From assembly GCA_030428205.1 (NCBI GenBank), contig JAUIBK010000006.1, positions 53,794 to 117,793 on the forward strand: a stretch of 64,000 nt of DNA. The letters run 5' to 3'. The notes under the pieces are model-generated. The model searched no databases and was not told the origin of the DNA. It saw only the letters and a list, made by a program, of their open reading frames with translations. This document shows positions 8,087-16,109 of this stretch, piece after piece (position 1 is the first letter of the stretch; the number at the start of each line of letters is the position of its first letter). This DNA is from a bacterium (GTDB lineage Bacteria > Bdellovibrionota_C > UBA2361 > RFPC01). The position numbers and the translations under genes are program-made.

Positions 8087-8165
8087 TTGAGCAAGAATAA
8101 GACAAGGACTAAGCCAAGGAGCTCAAAATATTCCTGGGCTTAGTCTTTGTCCTAGTCTTGCTCAA
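8087..8165. terminator. Long hairpin, probable terminator between Spy-like and TPR genes
   Basis: Arms of 29 nt (TTGAGCAAGAATAAGACAAG... at 8087 and complement ending at 8165) match at 26 of 29 positions. It sits downstream of the sigma/anti-sigma/Spy cluster (minus strand) and overlaps the alternative TTG start of the TPR gene. It could terminate the upstream operon. Purine-rich arms with GAGCAAGA also occur in the perfect repeat at 34114-34271. Confidence 0.6.
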
Positions 8166-8237
8166 GCCGTAAAGAATGTAAACCACTCAGGAGTTTGATT
8201 TCTTGAGCAAATGGGAATGCTAAACTCTCTCGTAATT

Positions 8238-8861
8238 TTATAGCCCCATTTCTTCCATACCACCACGGCCTCGCGGTCCACCCTTTCTACCTTTATGCCC
8301 CGGCCTCATTCCTTGGTGGCCTTTTGGCCCTCTTGGTCGTCCCATACCACCTCCACGTTGCTCTTTGAAGTTTTCCATAAGGCGAACGGCTTTTGCTCGT
8401 TGTTCTTTGGTGAGGTGTTCTTTGATCTCAAGGAGCATTGAAATGCGATTTTTGTGGAGCTTTGAAGAGAGGTCTGTCACACGGTTGAGCAAAGGCGTAG
8501 CTTCACTTCTGCCTTGGTCTGGGTCTCTTAAGGATGAACGAAGTGCTACTTTTGCTGATTGGAGCTCTTCGTGGATTTGAGAGACTTCCTCGCGGTGATT
8601 CTCTTTGATGGTCTTAAGAGTTTCTTTTTGCTCATCGGAGAGGTTGAGCTCTTCAAGGAGTCTTTTCTTTCCTTGATCCATTCGTGCTCGAATATTTCTC
8701 TTTATGTGCTGTCCCATTGGCCGGCGCTGCATTTCACGCTCTTGCATAAAACGTCCGCCACCAGGTCCTGGACGTTCTCTTTGCGTTGGTTGGCTGAGTG
8801 CAGTCGCAGGAAGGACTAAAAGAAGTGATGCAAAAGTAATGAGAGAGTGTGTTCTAATCAT
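8238..8861 (-). CDS. Spy/CpxP-like periplasmic protein
   Basis: The 207-aa product has a signal peptide (about 1-23, ending ALS), Arg/Gln/Met-rich helices and two LTxxQ-like motifs (LSDEQKE near 73-79 and LTKEQRA near 149-155), as in the Spy/CpxP/ZraP superfamily of ATP-independent periplasmic chaperones and metal sensors. The C-terminus is a Gly/Arg/Lys-rich tail (GGGMGRPRGPKG, GRKGGPRGRGG), unusual for Spy. It overlaps the anti-sigma gene by 4 bp and is cotranscribed with an ECF sigma factor, suggesting an envelope-stress operon. Specific role is inferred. Confidence 0.78.
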   Translation of the reverse strand: MIRTHSLITFASLLLVLPATALSQPTQRERPGPGGGRFMQEREMQRRPMGQHIKRNIRARMDQGKKRLLEELNLSDEQKETLKTIKENHREEVSQIHEELQSAKVALRSSLRDPDQGRSEATPLLNRVTDLSSKLHKNRISMLLEIKEHLTKEQRAKAVRLMENFKEQRGGGMGRPRGPKGHQGMRPGHKGRKGGPRGRGGMEEMGL

Positions 8862-9259
8862 AGCGTTTCCTCCAAAAGGAGCCAGTCGTCTCCTTCGAGC
8901 TCGATGTCTTCGAGATAAATCTCTTCATCAAGCGCAATGTCTTCAATAAAGTAAGCAAGTTCTACGAGATCTGTTTCGCTCAGTGTGTTTTGAGCAACAA
9001 TCTGCTTGCTTCGAGCTGTTTCTTGTGGCGTTCGACCAACAAAGAAAAAAAGCACAAGAGCAAGTGCGGGTAAGGCAAGTTTCATTCCTGTTGCGAGCTG
9101 AGAGCGAGAGGTAGGGCTCGAAAAATCTTTTCGTAAGATGCGCTGTTTAAGCTCTTTTGAGGCAGTGACAGAGCCCAGTTCGCCAAGCGCTCTTTCAAGC
9201 GGACCTCCTGACTCTAATTCTCCTTTCCAGGCTTGTTTTGTATCGTCATCAAGTTTCAC
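8858..9259 (-). CDS. Probable anti-sigma factor (single TM)
   Basis: The 133-aa product has a cytoplasmic N-terminal half with a short helical region, a single membrane segment (about 60-76, LALPALALVLFFFVG) and a very acidic periplasmic C-terminus (EDIALDEEIYLEDIELEGDD). It lies 14 bp downstream of an ECF sigma gene and overlaps the Spy-like gene by 4 bp. The position and topology fit a membrane anti-sigma factor, with the acidic tail possibly serving in sensing. No ZAS zinc motif (HxxxCxxC) is present. The assignment is from context rather than sequence family. Confidence 0.65.
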   Translation of the reverse strand: MKLDDDTKQAWKGELESGGPLERALGELGSVTASKELKQRILRKDFSSPTSRSQLATGMKLALPALALVLFFFVGRTPQETARSKQIVAQNTLSETDLVELAYFIEDIALDEEIYLEDIELEGDDWLLLEETL

Positions 9260-9273
9260 TGTATTTCTACTCC

Positions 9274-9813
9274 TTAAGATAGAGACGACTTCAGGGGTTT
9301 ATTGGTTGACGAGTTGTGTGTGAACTCGTCTCGTGCTTCAAGTTCTCTCCGTAGGCTGTCAACAGCGCGCTTGAGGTGGGTTTTGACGGTACCACTACTC
9401 AGAGAGAGAAGTGAAGCAACTTCAGCGGTAGAAAAATCGTGCCAGTGGCGGAGGATAAAAACCTCGCGTTGTTTTGTAGGAAGTGCTTGGATAAGTTCAA
9501 GGAGTCCTTTTCCAAGAGCGGTGAGGCGTGGCTCAACAAGTGTATCAGGTTGAACTGCAGGAAGGAGCTGGAGAAACCGTTTCCAGCGGCGTGTTTTATC
9601 GATGCACACATTACGAGCTATAGAATAGAGCCATGCTTTGAGCGAGGCTTCTTTTTGCAGTGAGCCTAGAGATTGGTAGGCTTTGAGAAATGCTTGCTGC
9701 GTAGCATCCTCTGCATCAGCCCGATTGCCGTGAAACTGATAGCAGTAACGGTAGAGAGAGTCGTAGTACTGCTCAACGATGGTGTCCCAGTCTCTGTTTG
9801 TGTTTTCGTCCAT
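9274..9813 (-). CDS. ECF-family RNA polymerase sigma factor
   Basis: The 179-aa product shows sigma region 2 (YYDSLYRYCYQFHGNRADAEDATQQAFLKAYQSL region, then SLKAWLYSIARNVCID) and region 4 (LPTKQREVFILRHWHDFSTAEVASLLSLSSGTVKTHLKRA region), joined by a Pro/Leu linker, the normal ECF size and architecture. It redirects RNA polymerase to an extracytoplasmic-stress regulon. It is first in a group with a probable anti-sigma factor and a Spy-like protein, so the signal is likely envelope stress. ECF operons are usually autoregulated; the promoter is not resolved here. Confidence 0.93.
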   Translation of the reverse strand: MDENTNRDWDTIVEQYYDSLYRYCYQFHGNRADAEDATQQAFLKAYQSLGSLQKEASLKAWLYSIARNVCIDKTRRWKRFLQLLPAVQPDTLVEPRLTALGKGLLELIQALPTKQREVFILRHWHDFSTAEVASLLSLSSGTVKTHLKRAVDSLRRELEARDEFTHNSSTNKPLKSSLS

Positions 9814-9914
9814 GTTTTCCTTCTTAGAAGATAAGACGAATACCCTGTTTTCTGGGTTTACTCAAAAGAAGAGGAGTAACCAATTAGAATTACATAAAAT
9901 AATTCATTGAGATT

Positions 9915-9971
9915 CCATTTTCTTGAACTTTTTTGCCGTGAAAGTTCACGGAAAAAAGTTCAAGAAAATGG
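9915..9971. repeat. CCATTT-ended long hairpin, copy B (probable terminator)
   Basis: A 57-bp palindrome has arms CCATTTTCTTGAACTTTTTT and its exact complement around a CCGTGAAAGTTCACGG inner stem. It lies downstream of the minus-strand Cys-rich gene ending at 10037 and about 100 bp upstream of the ECF sigma start, a fitting position for a terminator. It shares ends and T/A tracts with copies at 1365 and 22452, while the rest of the stem differs. Confidence 0.75.
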
Positions 9972-10036
9972 TAGGTCATCTGAGTACGTTGTTCCAGCAA
10001 GAGCTCCACGACCAAAAAGTCTAAGAAAATGGGAGT

Positions 10037-10798
10037 TCATTCGGGAGAGTGCCACAATTCTACCTCAGCTGCTGCCGATTGAGATTCTTGTTCAACGTAT
10101 GAATCTAATTGCTCCTCGCTTAAGACATCACCTAGCTTCTCTCTGAGAAGCTTCCTGCGTCGTTTCGTCTCTTCAAAGAAAAGCAAGGTTCGAGCTTGAA
10201 GGCTTTGGGCTTTCTGCTCACTCCTCCATTTTATAATTTCTTGCTCTGTATCATCGAGTGCATTTAAGAAAAAGCTCTCTTGAGTTGGTGAGAGGTTAAG
10301 TTTACGAGACCAGAAGAAGACTTCTCGTTCGAGAGCTTCAACCTTTCCTCGTTCAAAAGCTATTTCTCTTTGCTCCCTCAAGAAAGCGGTTTGTTCTTTT
10401 CCGAGTATCGCTTCGAGCTGTTCGCCTTTTACACCTGGAGTAAGCTCGAGTGAGAACTTGTCGCGAAGCCGTTCTGTCTGGTCTTCGTCAAGAGGGACGA
10501 ACTGCTCAATGGCATTAAGCTTCATTGAGAGAAGGTAATCTCGGTACTGTTTTTGTGTTTGAGACTCTTCTCCTTTCGTGTTCGTGCCGTGTTGCGATAA
10601 CGACGAAGCTGTCTCATGGAGTGCCTCTCGCTTTGGTGTACATGGGCTGCATTCTGGGCACGGCGCGCACTCCTCGACCAGAGTGTTTGATGAGAGAAGA
10701 GTCAATTCATTTTTCATTTGCTCCTGTTCTTGATAGAGCGAAATGATGATTCCTGCGGTAACAGAGAGTAAGAGGAGATAAATAATGTCTTTCTTCAT
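10037..10798 (-). CDS. Membrane-anchored Cys-rich helical protein
   Basis: The 253-aa product has an N-terminal membrane anchor (residues 5-20), then a CxxCxxCxxC cluster ([10 protein letters not shown], about 44-53) and a long charged helical region to the C-terminus with Spy-like LDEDQTERL and LSPTQESFF segments. Four cysteines at three-residue spacing could bind a metal or form disulfides. It overlaps the end of bioA by 4 bp, so it is translationally coupled to it, yet nothing in the sequence suggests biotin chemistry. I recognise no family. It is the last gene before the CCATTT hairpin copy B. Confidence 0.6.
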   Translation of the reverse strand: MKKDIIYLLLLSVTAGIIISLYQEQEQMKNELTLLSSNTLVEECAPCPECSPCTPKREALHETASSLSQHGTNTKGEESQTQKQYRDYLLSMKLNAIEQFVPLDEDQTERLRDKFSLELTPGVKGEQLEAILGKEQTAFLREQREIAFERGKVEALEREVFFWSRKLNLSPTQESFFLNALDDTEQEIIKWRSEQKAQSLQARTLLFFEETKRRRKLLREKLGDVLSEEQLDSYVEQESQSAAAEVELWHSPE

Positions 10799-12096
10799 TG
10801 GGCGCCTCCTGTGATTTCTAAGGTGTCATAGAGAGCTGATGTGAGATGAGTCAGATCCTCCGGTGATATGCAATATGGAGGCATAAGATAGGCAAGTTTG
10901 CCAAATGGGCGTATCCAGACTCCTCTTGAAACACACTCTCGCTGAAAATGTGCAACATTAATCGGAGTTGCCATCTCAATAACACCAATTCCCCCGAGCA
11001 CTCGTACGTCTTCTACGCCAACAAGGGCACGGCACGGCTCAAGTTCAGCTTGAAGCTGGCTTTCAATACAGGAAATCCTCTCTTCCCACGATGATTCAAG
11101 AAGGAGATCGATACTTTCATTTGCAATCGCACAGGCGAGAGGGTTTCCCATAAAGGTTGGCCCATGCATAAAGACACACGGCTCTGCGGAGCCAATAGTG
11201 TCGCTCACTTTCTTGGAAGTGAGTGTTGCTGCAAGGGAGAGGTAGCCACCGGTGAGTGCTTTTCCAAGGCATAAGATGTCAGGAACAACTCCTGCATGTT
11301 CAAGAGCAAAGAGTTTTCCCGTCCTACCAAAGCCAGTAGCAATTTCATCAAAGAGAAGAAGTACCCCATATTCATCACAGAGAGTTCGTAACTGTCTGAG
11401 GTATTCGGGATGGTAAAACCACATACCACCTGCACCTTGCACAACCGGTTCAAGAACGACTCCAGCGAGAGTCTCGCCGTGTTGCTCAAAGATATCTTGC
11501 ATAGAAGAGAAGTCTTCCTGTTGCCACGGATCTGAAAAACGGGTGAGAGGCCTATCAGCAAAAAAGTGCTTTGGAAGAGAGCCGCGAAAGATCTGATGCA
11601 TCCCAGTTACAGGATCGCACACAGACATGGCATGATAGGTGTCTCCGTGGTAACCAGAACGGAGGGTAGCAAATTTGCACCGCGTTGGCTCAGCACGAGC
11701 ATGCCAGTATTGAAGCGCCATTTTCATAGCAACCTCAACGGCGATAGAGCCAGAGTCAGCAAGAAAGACTTTCTCTAATGAGCTTGGTGTGAGCTCTACA
11801 AGCTTTTGTGAGAGTTTGATAGCAGGCTCGTGTGTGATGCCTCCAAACATCACATGAGACATTTTCTCCAGTTGTGCTTTTGCCGCACTGTTTAAACGGG
11901 AATGATTATACCCGTGTATAGCCGTCCACCAAGATGACATACCATCAATCAGTTCATTCCCATCAGAGAGAACTAGGCGTACCCCAGAAGCTTTTTCAAC
12001 AAAATAGGTCGGTAGTGGGTCGCTCACAGATGTATAGGGGTGCCATATATGACGCTTATCGAAGTCTAAGAGTGATGAGCAGGGGGCGTTGGTCAT
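10795..12096 (-). CDS. bioA: Adenosylmethionine-8-amino-7-oxononanoate aminotransferase
   Basis: BioA is a PLP enzyme that converts KAPA to DAPA in biotin synthesis, using SAM as amino donor. The 433-aa product has the N-terminal HIWHPYTSV motif, [12 protein letters not shown] near 53-64, the DSGS region, [13 protein letters not shown], the [12 protein letters not shown] motif with the PLP aspartate, and the lysine in LGKALTGG that forms the Schiff base. [12 protein letters not shown] is also typical. It overlaps the upstream glycosyltransferase and the downstream membrane protein by 4 bp each. No other bio genes are in the window, although a biotin-dependent carboxylase subunit lies 4 kb away. 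Confidence 0.95.
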   Translation of the reverse strand: MTNAPCSSLLDFDKRHIWHPYTSVSDPLPTYFVEKASGVRLVLSDGNELIDGMSSWWTAIHGYNHSRLNSAAKAQLEKMSHVMFGGITHEPAIKLSQKLVELTPSSLEKVFLADSGSIAVEVAMKMALQYWHARAEPTRCKFATLRSGYHGDTYHAMSVCDPVTGMHQIFRGSLPKHFFADRPLTRFSDPWQQEDFSSMQDIFEQHGETLAGVVLEPVVQGAGGMWFYHPEYLRQLRTLCDEYGVLLLFDEIATGFGRTGKLFALEHAGVVPDILCLGKALTGGYLSLAATLTSKKVSDTIGSAEPCVFMHGPTFMGNPLACAIANESIDLLLESSWEERISCIESQLQAELEPCRALVGVEDVRVLGGIGVIEMATPINVAHFQRECVSRGVWIRPFGKLAYLMPPYCISPEDLTHLTSALYDTLEITGGAQ

Positions 12097-13226
12097 AGGT
12101 GGGAATCGACGAGTTTGGTGAGATTGGCTTCGAAAGCGCTCAGGCTAAAGCGCTTCAGGGTCTGTTCTCTTAGCTCTGTTGGGTTGTACAGAATAGGCAA
12201 TGGATACTCTTTTCGCAGGATATTTCGAATCGTTGAGATGACCTCTTGCTGGTCGTCAGGATCGACAAGGACACCAAGTTTACCGTGGCAAAGAGCATCT
12301 TGTGCTCCGTCATATTTACCTCCAAGCGTTGGTTTTCCACATGCCATAGCTTCAAGAAAAACAATACCAAACCCTTCAAGCTTGCTCGGCATTACAAAAA
12401 GGTCACATAATTGATAGAAAGCAGTGAGCTCTTCATCTGGAACAAAGCCTGTGAGTATAACATGTTCTTTGAGTTTTTTTTCTGCAATGAGTTGCTCAAT
12501 TCGTCCTTGGTCGCTTCCTCTTCCAACAATGATGTATTTCAAATTGGGAAAATCAGCGAGGAGCTTTGGGAGTGCCTCAAGAATCACGTCGTAGCTCTTA
12601 TGTATCTCTTGAGCTTCAAGGCGATTGACCGTTAGCAAGATGGGTTGATCTTCGCTTAGACGAAAGCGAGAAAGAAGAGATTTTGATTTTTCTCCTATTG
12701 AAAAGCGTTGCTCTTCAAAAGTACACGGTAGAAGAGAAATCCGACTCTCTTCGAGCTCCTGTTCTTCGAGCAGGATGTCTTTAGTGTATTCGCTAATTGA
12801 GATAATTCGGTCGGCCTCACGGAGAGCTTTTTGCTGAGCGTTGTTTGTGACTCCCCATGATTCAGCCCCGTAACAGATAATCCAATACGGTATGCCAAAG
12901 AACCGTTTTAAGAGGCGGGCAAGCGGAGAAAAATGAATATGACCACAGATGATAGCTTTAGGTTTATGTCGAGCTGCAGCAAGAAAAGCTGACAGTGCAA
13001 AAGCTGGAGTGCGGATAGGTGGTGAAAAATGACCAAATGAGAGCGTGGAAACGGTGGTGCTGCCTTGAATATTTGTCTTTCTATCGTTTTTGATAAAGAG
13101 GGTGAGCTCGCTATTGAGTGAGTGTTTCTTGAGAGTAGAGAAAAACATCTGAGAATACGCCTGTATTCCTCCCTTATTTTCATAGAGCTCAGGAAACCAG
13201 AGGTGATATGTTTGTTTGCCAGGCAT
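12093..13226 (-). CDS. Family GT4-like glycosyltransferase
   Basis: The 377-aa product has a GT-B layout. The N-terminal acceptor domain starts with [17 protein letters not shown] (GGIQ loop). The C-terminal nucleotide-sugar domain has [31 protein letters not shown] and the EX7E-type signature [20 protein letters not shown]. It probably adds a sugar in cell-envelope glycan synthesis; donor and acceptor are unknown. It lies 34 bp downstream of recJ and overlaps bioA by 4 bp, an unusual operon mix. Confidence 0.88.
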   Translation of the reverse strand: MPGKQTYHLWFPELYENKGGIQAYSQMFFSTLKKHSLNSELTLFIKNDRKTNIQGSTTVSTLSFGHFSPPIRTPAFALSAFLAAARHKPKAIICGHIHFSPLARLLKRFFGIPYWIICYGAESWGVTNNAQQKALREADRIISISEYTKDILLEEQELEESRISLLPCTFEEQRFSIGEKSKSLLSRFRLSEDQPILLTVNRLEAQEIHKSYDVILEALPKLLADFPNLKYIIVGRGSDQGRIEQLIAEKKLKEHVILTGFVPDEELTAFYQLCDLFVMPSKLEGFGIVFLEAMACGKPTLGGKYDGAQDALCHGKLGVLVDPDDQQEVISTIRNILRKEYPLPILYNPTELREQTLKRFSLSAFEANLTKLVDSHL

Positions 13227-13260
13227 ATGGAGCGGGTGTGTGCGAAAAGTTATTTATGGA

Positions 13261-15024
13261 TCATGCACTCTCAACAGCTTGGAGATCAAGTTGTGTTTTC
13301 ACGGTTCCACGAAAGGAGTTGATTCCTGGTTTTGCAACCACTCGCACAGTGGCTCCTTCAAAGAGATGAGGGTGGTCAGTCGTTCTCCACATCAGCCCAT
13401 CAATTGATTTTTTACCATCGGTGAGTTCGCATTTTAGATGGGCATCTTTGAGGACTTTGATGGATTTTACCTGTAGTTCTTCGTACAGAAGAGAAGGACC
13501 AGGATTTCCCATTCCAAAAGGTTCAAAGAGGCGTAGCTCTTTGACGAGTGCAGGGGTTGTCTCTTCGATCGTGGCGTAGGTGTCTGCTGAATAGACCGGG
13601 GAGGGGCGGTGTCCTTCGAGTTGGCGTTTACACTCTTGATAAAAAGCTTTTTCAACCGATTTGTAGTTCTCTTTGGCAAAGCTCCATCCACCAGCTGCTT
13701 CGTGTCCTCCCCCCTTGGCAAGAAGGCCGGTGTCGCTTATACGGGAGATCATTTCAGAAACAGAAAATCCTCGAACTCCGCGAATAGAGCCTTTGTACTC
13801 ACCGTTCTCAAATCCGAGAATAGCTGTTGGAAGATAAAAGGCATCTAGGAGTCGTTGAGCAACAAGCCCGACAACCCCGGTATGAAAATCTGGATCAGCT
13901 TCCATGATGCCAAACTCTAATGCTGAGCGAGCAAACACTTTCTTGAGAGCCTTTTGGCGAGCCTCTTCTTCGGTAACTTGGCGCTCTTGGTTGAGCCTAT
14001 CGAGTTCGCTGGCGAGCTGCGTGGCTTCTTTTTCGTCTTCGGTTGTCAACAAGCGCGCAACAATTGTTCCATCAACCATGCGACCAGCAGCGTTTATGCG
14101 CGGTCCGATTCCAAACGAGATACTCGAACAACTAAGACTCTTTTCTGCGCTTACTATTTTCAGTAATGCACGAAGCCCAGCATGTTCTGTCTTTTTTAAG
14201 AGAGCGAGTGTGCTCTTTGCAATCACTCGGTTTGGACCAATCAGTGGAACCATGTCACAGATCGTGCCGATGCCAGCATACGGCATGTATTCCCAAGGAT
14301 TAAGTTTTGCTAGTTCAGGCACGACTCTCCTTGCGCGAGAGATAAAGTACCAGGCAAGCGCTGAGGCACACAGTATGCCGTCAGCAAAACCACACTGTTG
14401 TGGATTGATAAAGGCATCAGCGGGAGGGGAGCTCTTTACGGCGTGGTGATCGATAACGATAACTTTCATGCCGTGTTCTTGGGCGTACGTAATCTCTTTG
14501 GCGTTCGTTGTCCCGTAATCAACAGTGATAAGAAGTTTGCATCCATCAACAAGAGCTTCATCAACGATGCGAGTATTGAGGCCGTATCCTTCTTGGAAGC
14601 GGTGGGGTACAAAAAGACGTGGCGTGAGCCCCGCTTGGCGTAGTGCGCGGTAGATTTGAACTCCGCCGGTAAGACCATCAACATCAAAGTCATTAGCAAT
14701 GGCAATTTTTTCGCCCCGTGCAACGCTCTCCTTAAGCAGTTGCATGCCATCCTCTAAGCCTCCGAGTTTTTCTGGTGTCGGAAGCCCTTTCTTTGCAGCG
14801 GTTGCAGGATGGGTCTCTAGGTAATTTTCGAGGGTCTCGCCAGGTTCAAAACCACGAGCGGCCAAAACGCGGCAGGTAACAGGGCTTAAACCGTAGGTCG
14901 GCCCAAGTTTATTTGCGACAGCATCTCGTTGCTCTCGGAGCTTGATAGTTTTATGTGCAAGCTCAACAGCAGACGAACGCCCAGGGGGTGTCTCAGATCT
15001 CTGTTTGGCTGTTGAGGCGGTCAT
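13261..15024 (-). CDS. recJ: Single-stranded-DNA exonuclease RecJ
   Basis: RecJ degrades single-stranded DNA 5' to 3' in recombination and repair. The 587-aa product has the DHH phosphoesterase motifs NDFDVDG at 111-117, TVDYGTTN at 167-174 and IDHHAV at 191-196, the GIGPRINAAGR motif near 325-335, and the C-terminal DHHA1 region with KGGGHEAAGGWSF and the FEPFGMGNP segment. Length fits the family. It heads a minus-strand group with a glycosyltransferase and bioA, 34 bp upstream of the former. No strong Shine-Dalgarno is apparent. Confidence 0.95.
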   Translation of the reverse strand: MTASTAKQRSETPPGRSSAVELAHKTIKLREQRDAVANKLGPTYGLSPVTCRVLAARGFEPGETLENYLETHPATAAKKGLPTPEKLGGLEDGMQLLKESVARGEKIAIANDFDVDGLTGGVQIYRALRQAGLTPRLFVPHRFQEGYGLNTRIVDEALVDGCKLLITVDYGTTNAKEITYAQEHGMKVIVIDHHAVKSSPPADAFINPQQCGFADGILCASALAWYFISRARRVVPELAKLNPWEYMPYAGIGTICDMVPLIGPNRVIAKSTLALLKKTEHAGLRALLKIVSAEKSLSCSSISFGIGPRINAAGRMVDGTIVARLLTTEDEKEATQLASELDRLNQERQVTEEEARQKALKKVFARSALEFGIMEADPDFHTGVVGLVAQRLLDAFYLPTAILGFENGEYKGSIRGVRGFSVSEMISRISDTGLLAKGGGHEAAGGWSFAKENYKSVEKAFYQECKRQLEGHRPSPVYSADTYATIEETTPALVKELRLFEPFGMGNPGPSLLYEELQVKSIKVLKDAHLKCELTDGKKSIDGLMWRTTDHPHLFEGATVRVVAKPGINSFRGTVKTQLDLQAVESA

Positions 15025-15150
15025 TTTGCTTTAAGTTCTTTAAAGTAGCTGTATATATGATGTGTGGAATGAAAGATCTGTTTCAAATAATAAACATATA
15101 GCAAAATGTAGCCTTTTTTCTAGATCTTTGATTAGGAATTATTGTTATTG

Positions 15151-15183
15151 AATCACAGAGGCGCACAGAGGAACACAGGGAAG
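15151..15183. repeat. Half copy of CACAGAG-type periodic repeat
   Basis: The sequence starting AATCACAGAGGCGCACAGAG nearly matches the left arm of the hairpin at 46272-46335, but no complementary right arm follows. It is interpreted as a decayed or solo half of that repeat family, in the gap between recJ and the membrane coiled-coil gene. Confidence 0.55.
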
Positions 15184-15251
15184 TTTGTTGGGAGCTTCTG
15201 TTACTCAATAACATTCAGTATTGAACTGATGTGCGATAGTTGCAGATAAGG

Positions 15252-15752
15252 TTAAGCAGCTCGATCTTCAGAGTAGATATCGTCTTCAAAGATTGCTTGT
15301 CGATTGGCTGCCATAATGTTTTGAACGGTATCAGCTGTAACGGTAACAATCGTTGTCTCAAGAGACTCCATAGACTTTATCAGGTCATCCATCTTCTCAC
15401 GACTCTGCTCATCGTTTTTGAGATCGGGCTCAAGCTCAGCGAGTCTTGAGAGAATGCGACTTTCTGTTTCAAAGATAGTCTGGCCAGCTTGTGCAGCAAT
15501 AGTTGGGGGGAGTCGAAGTGCAAGCTCGCTCAAGATCTTGTCAAATTGTTTGGCCATCTGTTCGCGCTTACCAGAGGTCAGTCCTTCAAGCTTACGCACG
15601 AGGCCATACATTTCTCTGTGGAGTGCGGCACGCTCTTTTCTGGCGGCTCTCAGAGACGAGAGGAGATAGACCGCAAGGCACGATTGCAGAACGAACAGCG
15701 CGGCAAACGCACCAGCAGCAAGAAGAAACATATCGTGTGATATCTCGAGCAC
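15252..15752 (-). CDS. Membrane-anchored coiled-coil hypothetical protein
   Basis: The 166-aa product has one N-terminal membrane segment (about 9-32, FLLAAGAFAALFVLQSCLAV) followed by a highly charged helical region with Leu/Ala heptad-like spacing (EREMYGLVRKLEGL-like, LSELALRL, ILSRLAELEPDL, MESLETTIV). It looks like a cytoplasmic coiled coil attached to the inner membrane. I recognise no family. It lies alone between recJ and a biotin carboxylase gene, and a CTAG-bounded repeat occupies its upstream region. Confidence 0.6.
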   Translation of the reverse strand: MLEISHDMFLLAAGAFAALFVLQSCLAVYLLSSLRAARKERAALHREMYGLVRKLEGLTSGKREQMAKQFDKILSELALRLPPTIAAQAGQTIFETESRILSRLAELEPDLKNDEQSREKMDDLIKSMESLETTIVTVTADTVQNIMAANRQAIFEDDIYSEDRAA

Positions 15753-15831
15753 CTTGTGGTCTTCCTTGGTAGAGAGAAGCCCTTCTTGGGCACCTCTTAA
15801 GATGCAGTGGAGAGGTCAAAGGGTGTAAAGA

Positions 15832-15983
15832 CTAGTGCTATGACCAAAAAGTTTTTTCACTTCGTTCAAATCCTTTCTGGTCATAGCACTAGCCAGCCGT
15901 ATTGTCCCTCCGGGGGTTTTCGCCATTCGGCGAAAAAGTGTTCCTCCCCGTTAGGTGAAAAAACTTTTTTGTCGGAACACTAG
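15832..15983. mobile_element. CTAG-bounded MITE-like element, copy 1
   Basis: A 152-bp element begins CTAGTGCTATGACC and ends GGAACACTAG. Its outer 29 nt form imperfect terminal inverted repeats (about 24 of 29 matching, including a shared AGTTTTTTCAC). Internally it folds into three hairpins: CTAGTGCTATGACC/GGTCATAGCACTAG, TTTTCGCC/GGCGAAAA, and GTGTTCC/GGAACAC. A conserved unpaired core, GTATTGTCCCTCCGGGGGTT, follows the first hairpin. A second copy is at 56668-56816 with compensatory stem changes. No transposase is encoded. Confidence 0.75.
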
Positions 15984-15998
15984 GAAACTAGGAATTGA

Positions 15999-16071
15999 TA
16001 ACGCGAAGGCCGCGAAGTGCGCGAAGGAGAGTGTTTTCAACTACTTCGCGCACTTCGCGGCCTTCGCGTTA
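15999..16071. repeat. 9-nt-periodic hairpin (CGCGAAGNN units)
   Basis: Perfect arms of about 28 nt begin TAACGCGAAGGCCGCGAAGT, with CGCGAAG repeating every 9 nt, and the complement ends at 16071. It lies downstream of the biotin carboxylase gene (minus strand), so may act as its terminator. It belongs to the same broad family as 2251-2324 and 46272-46335. Confidence 0.8.
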
Positions 16072-16109
16072 AACAAAAACTATCTGCTGGTTATCGAAAC
16101 TAGAACGAT

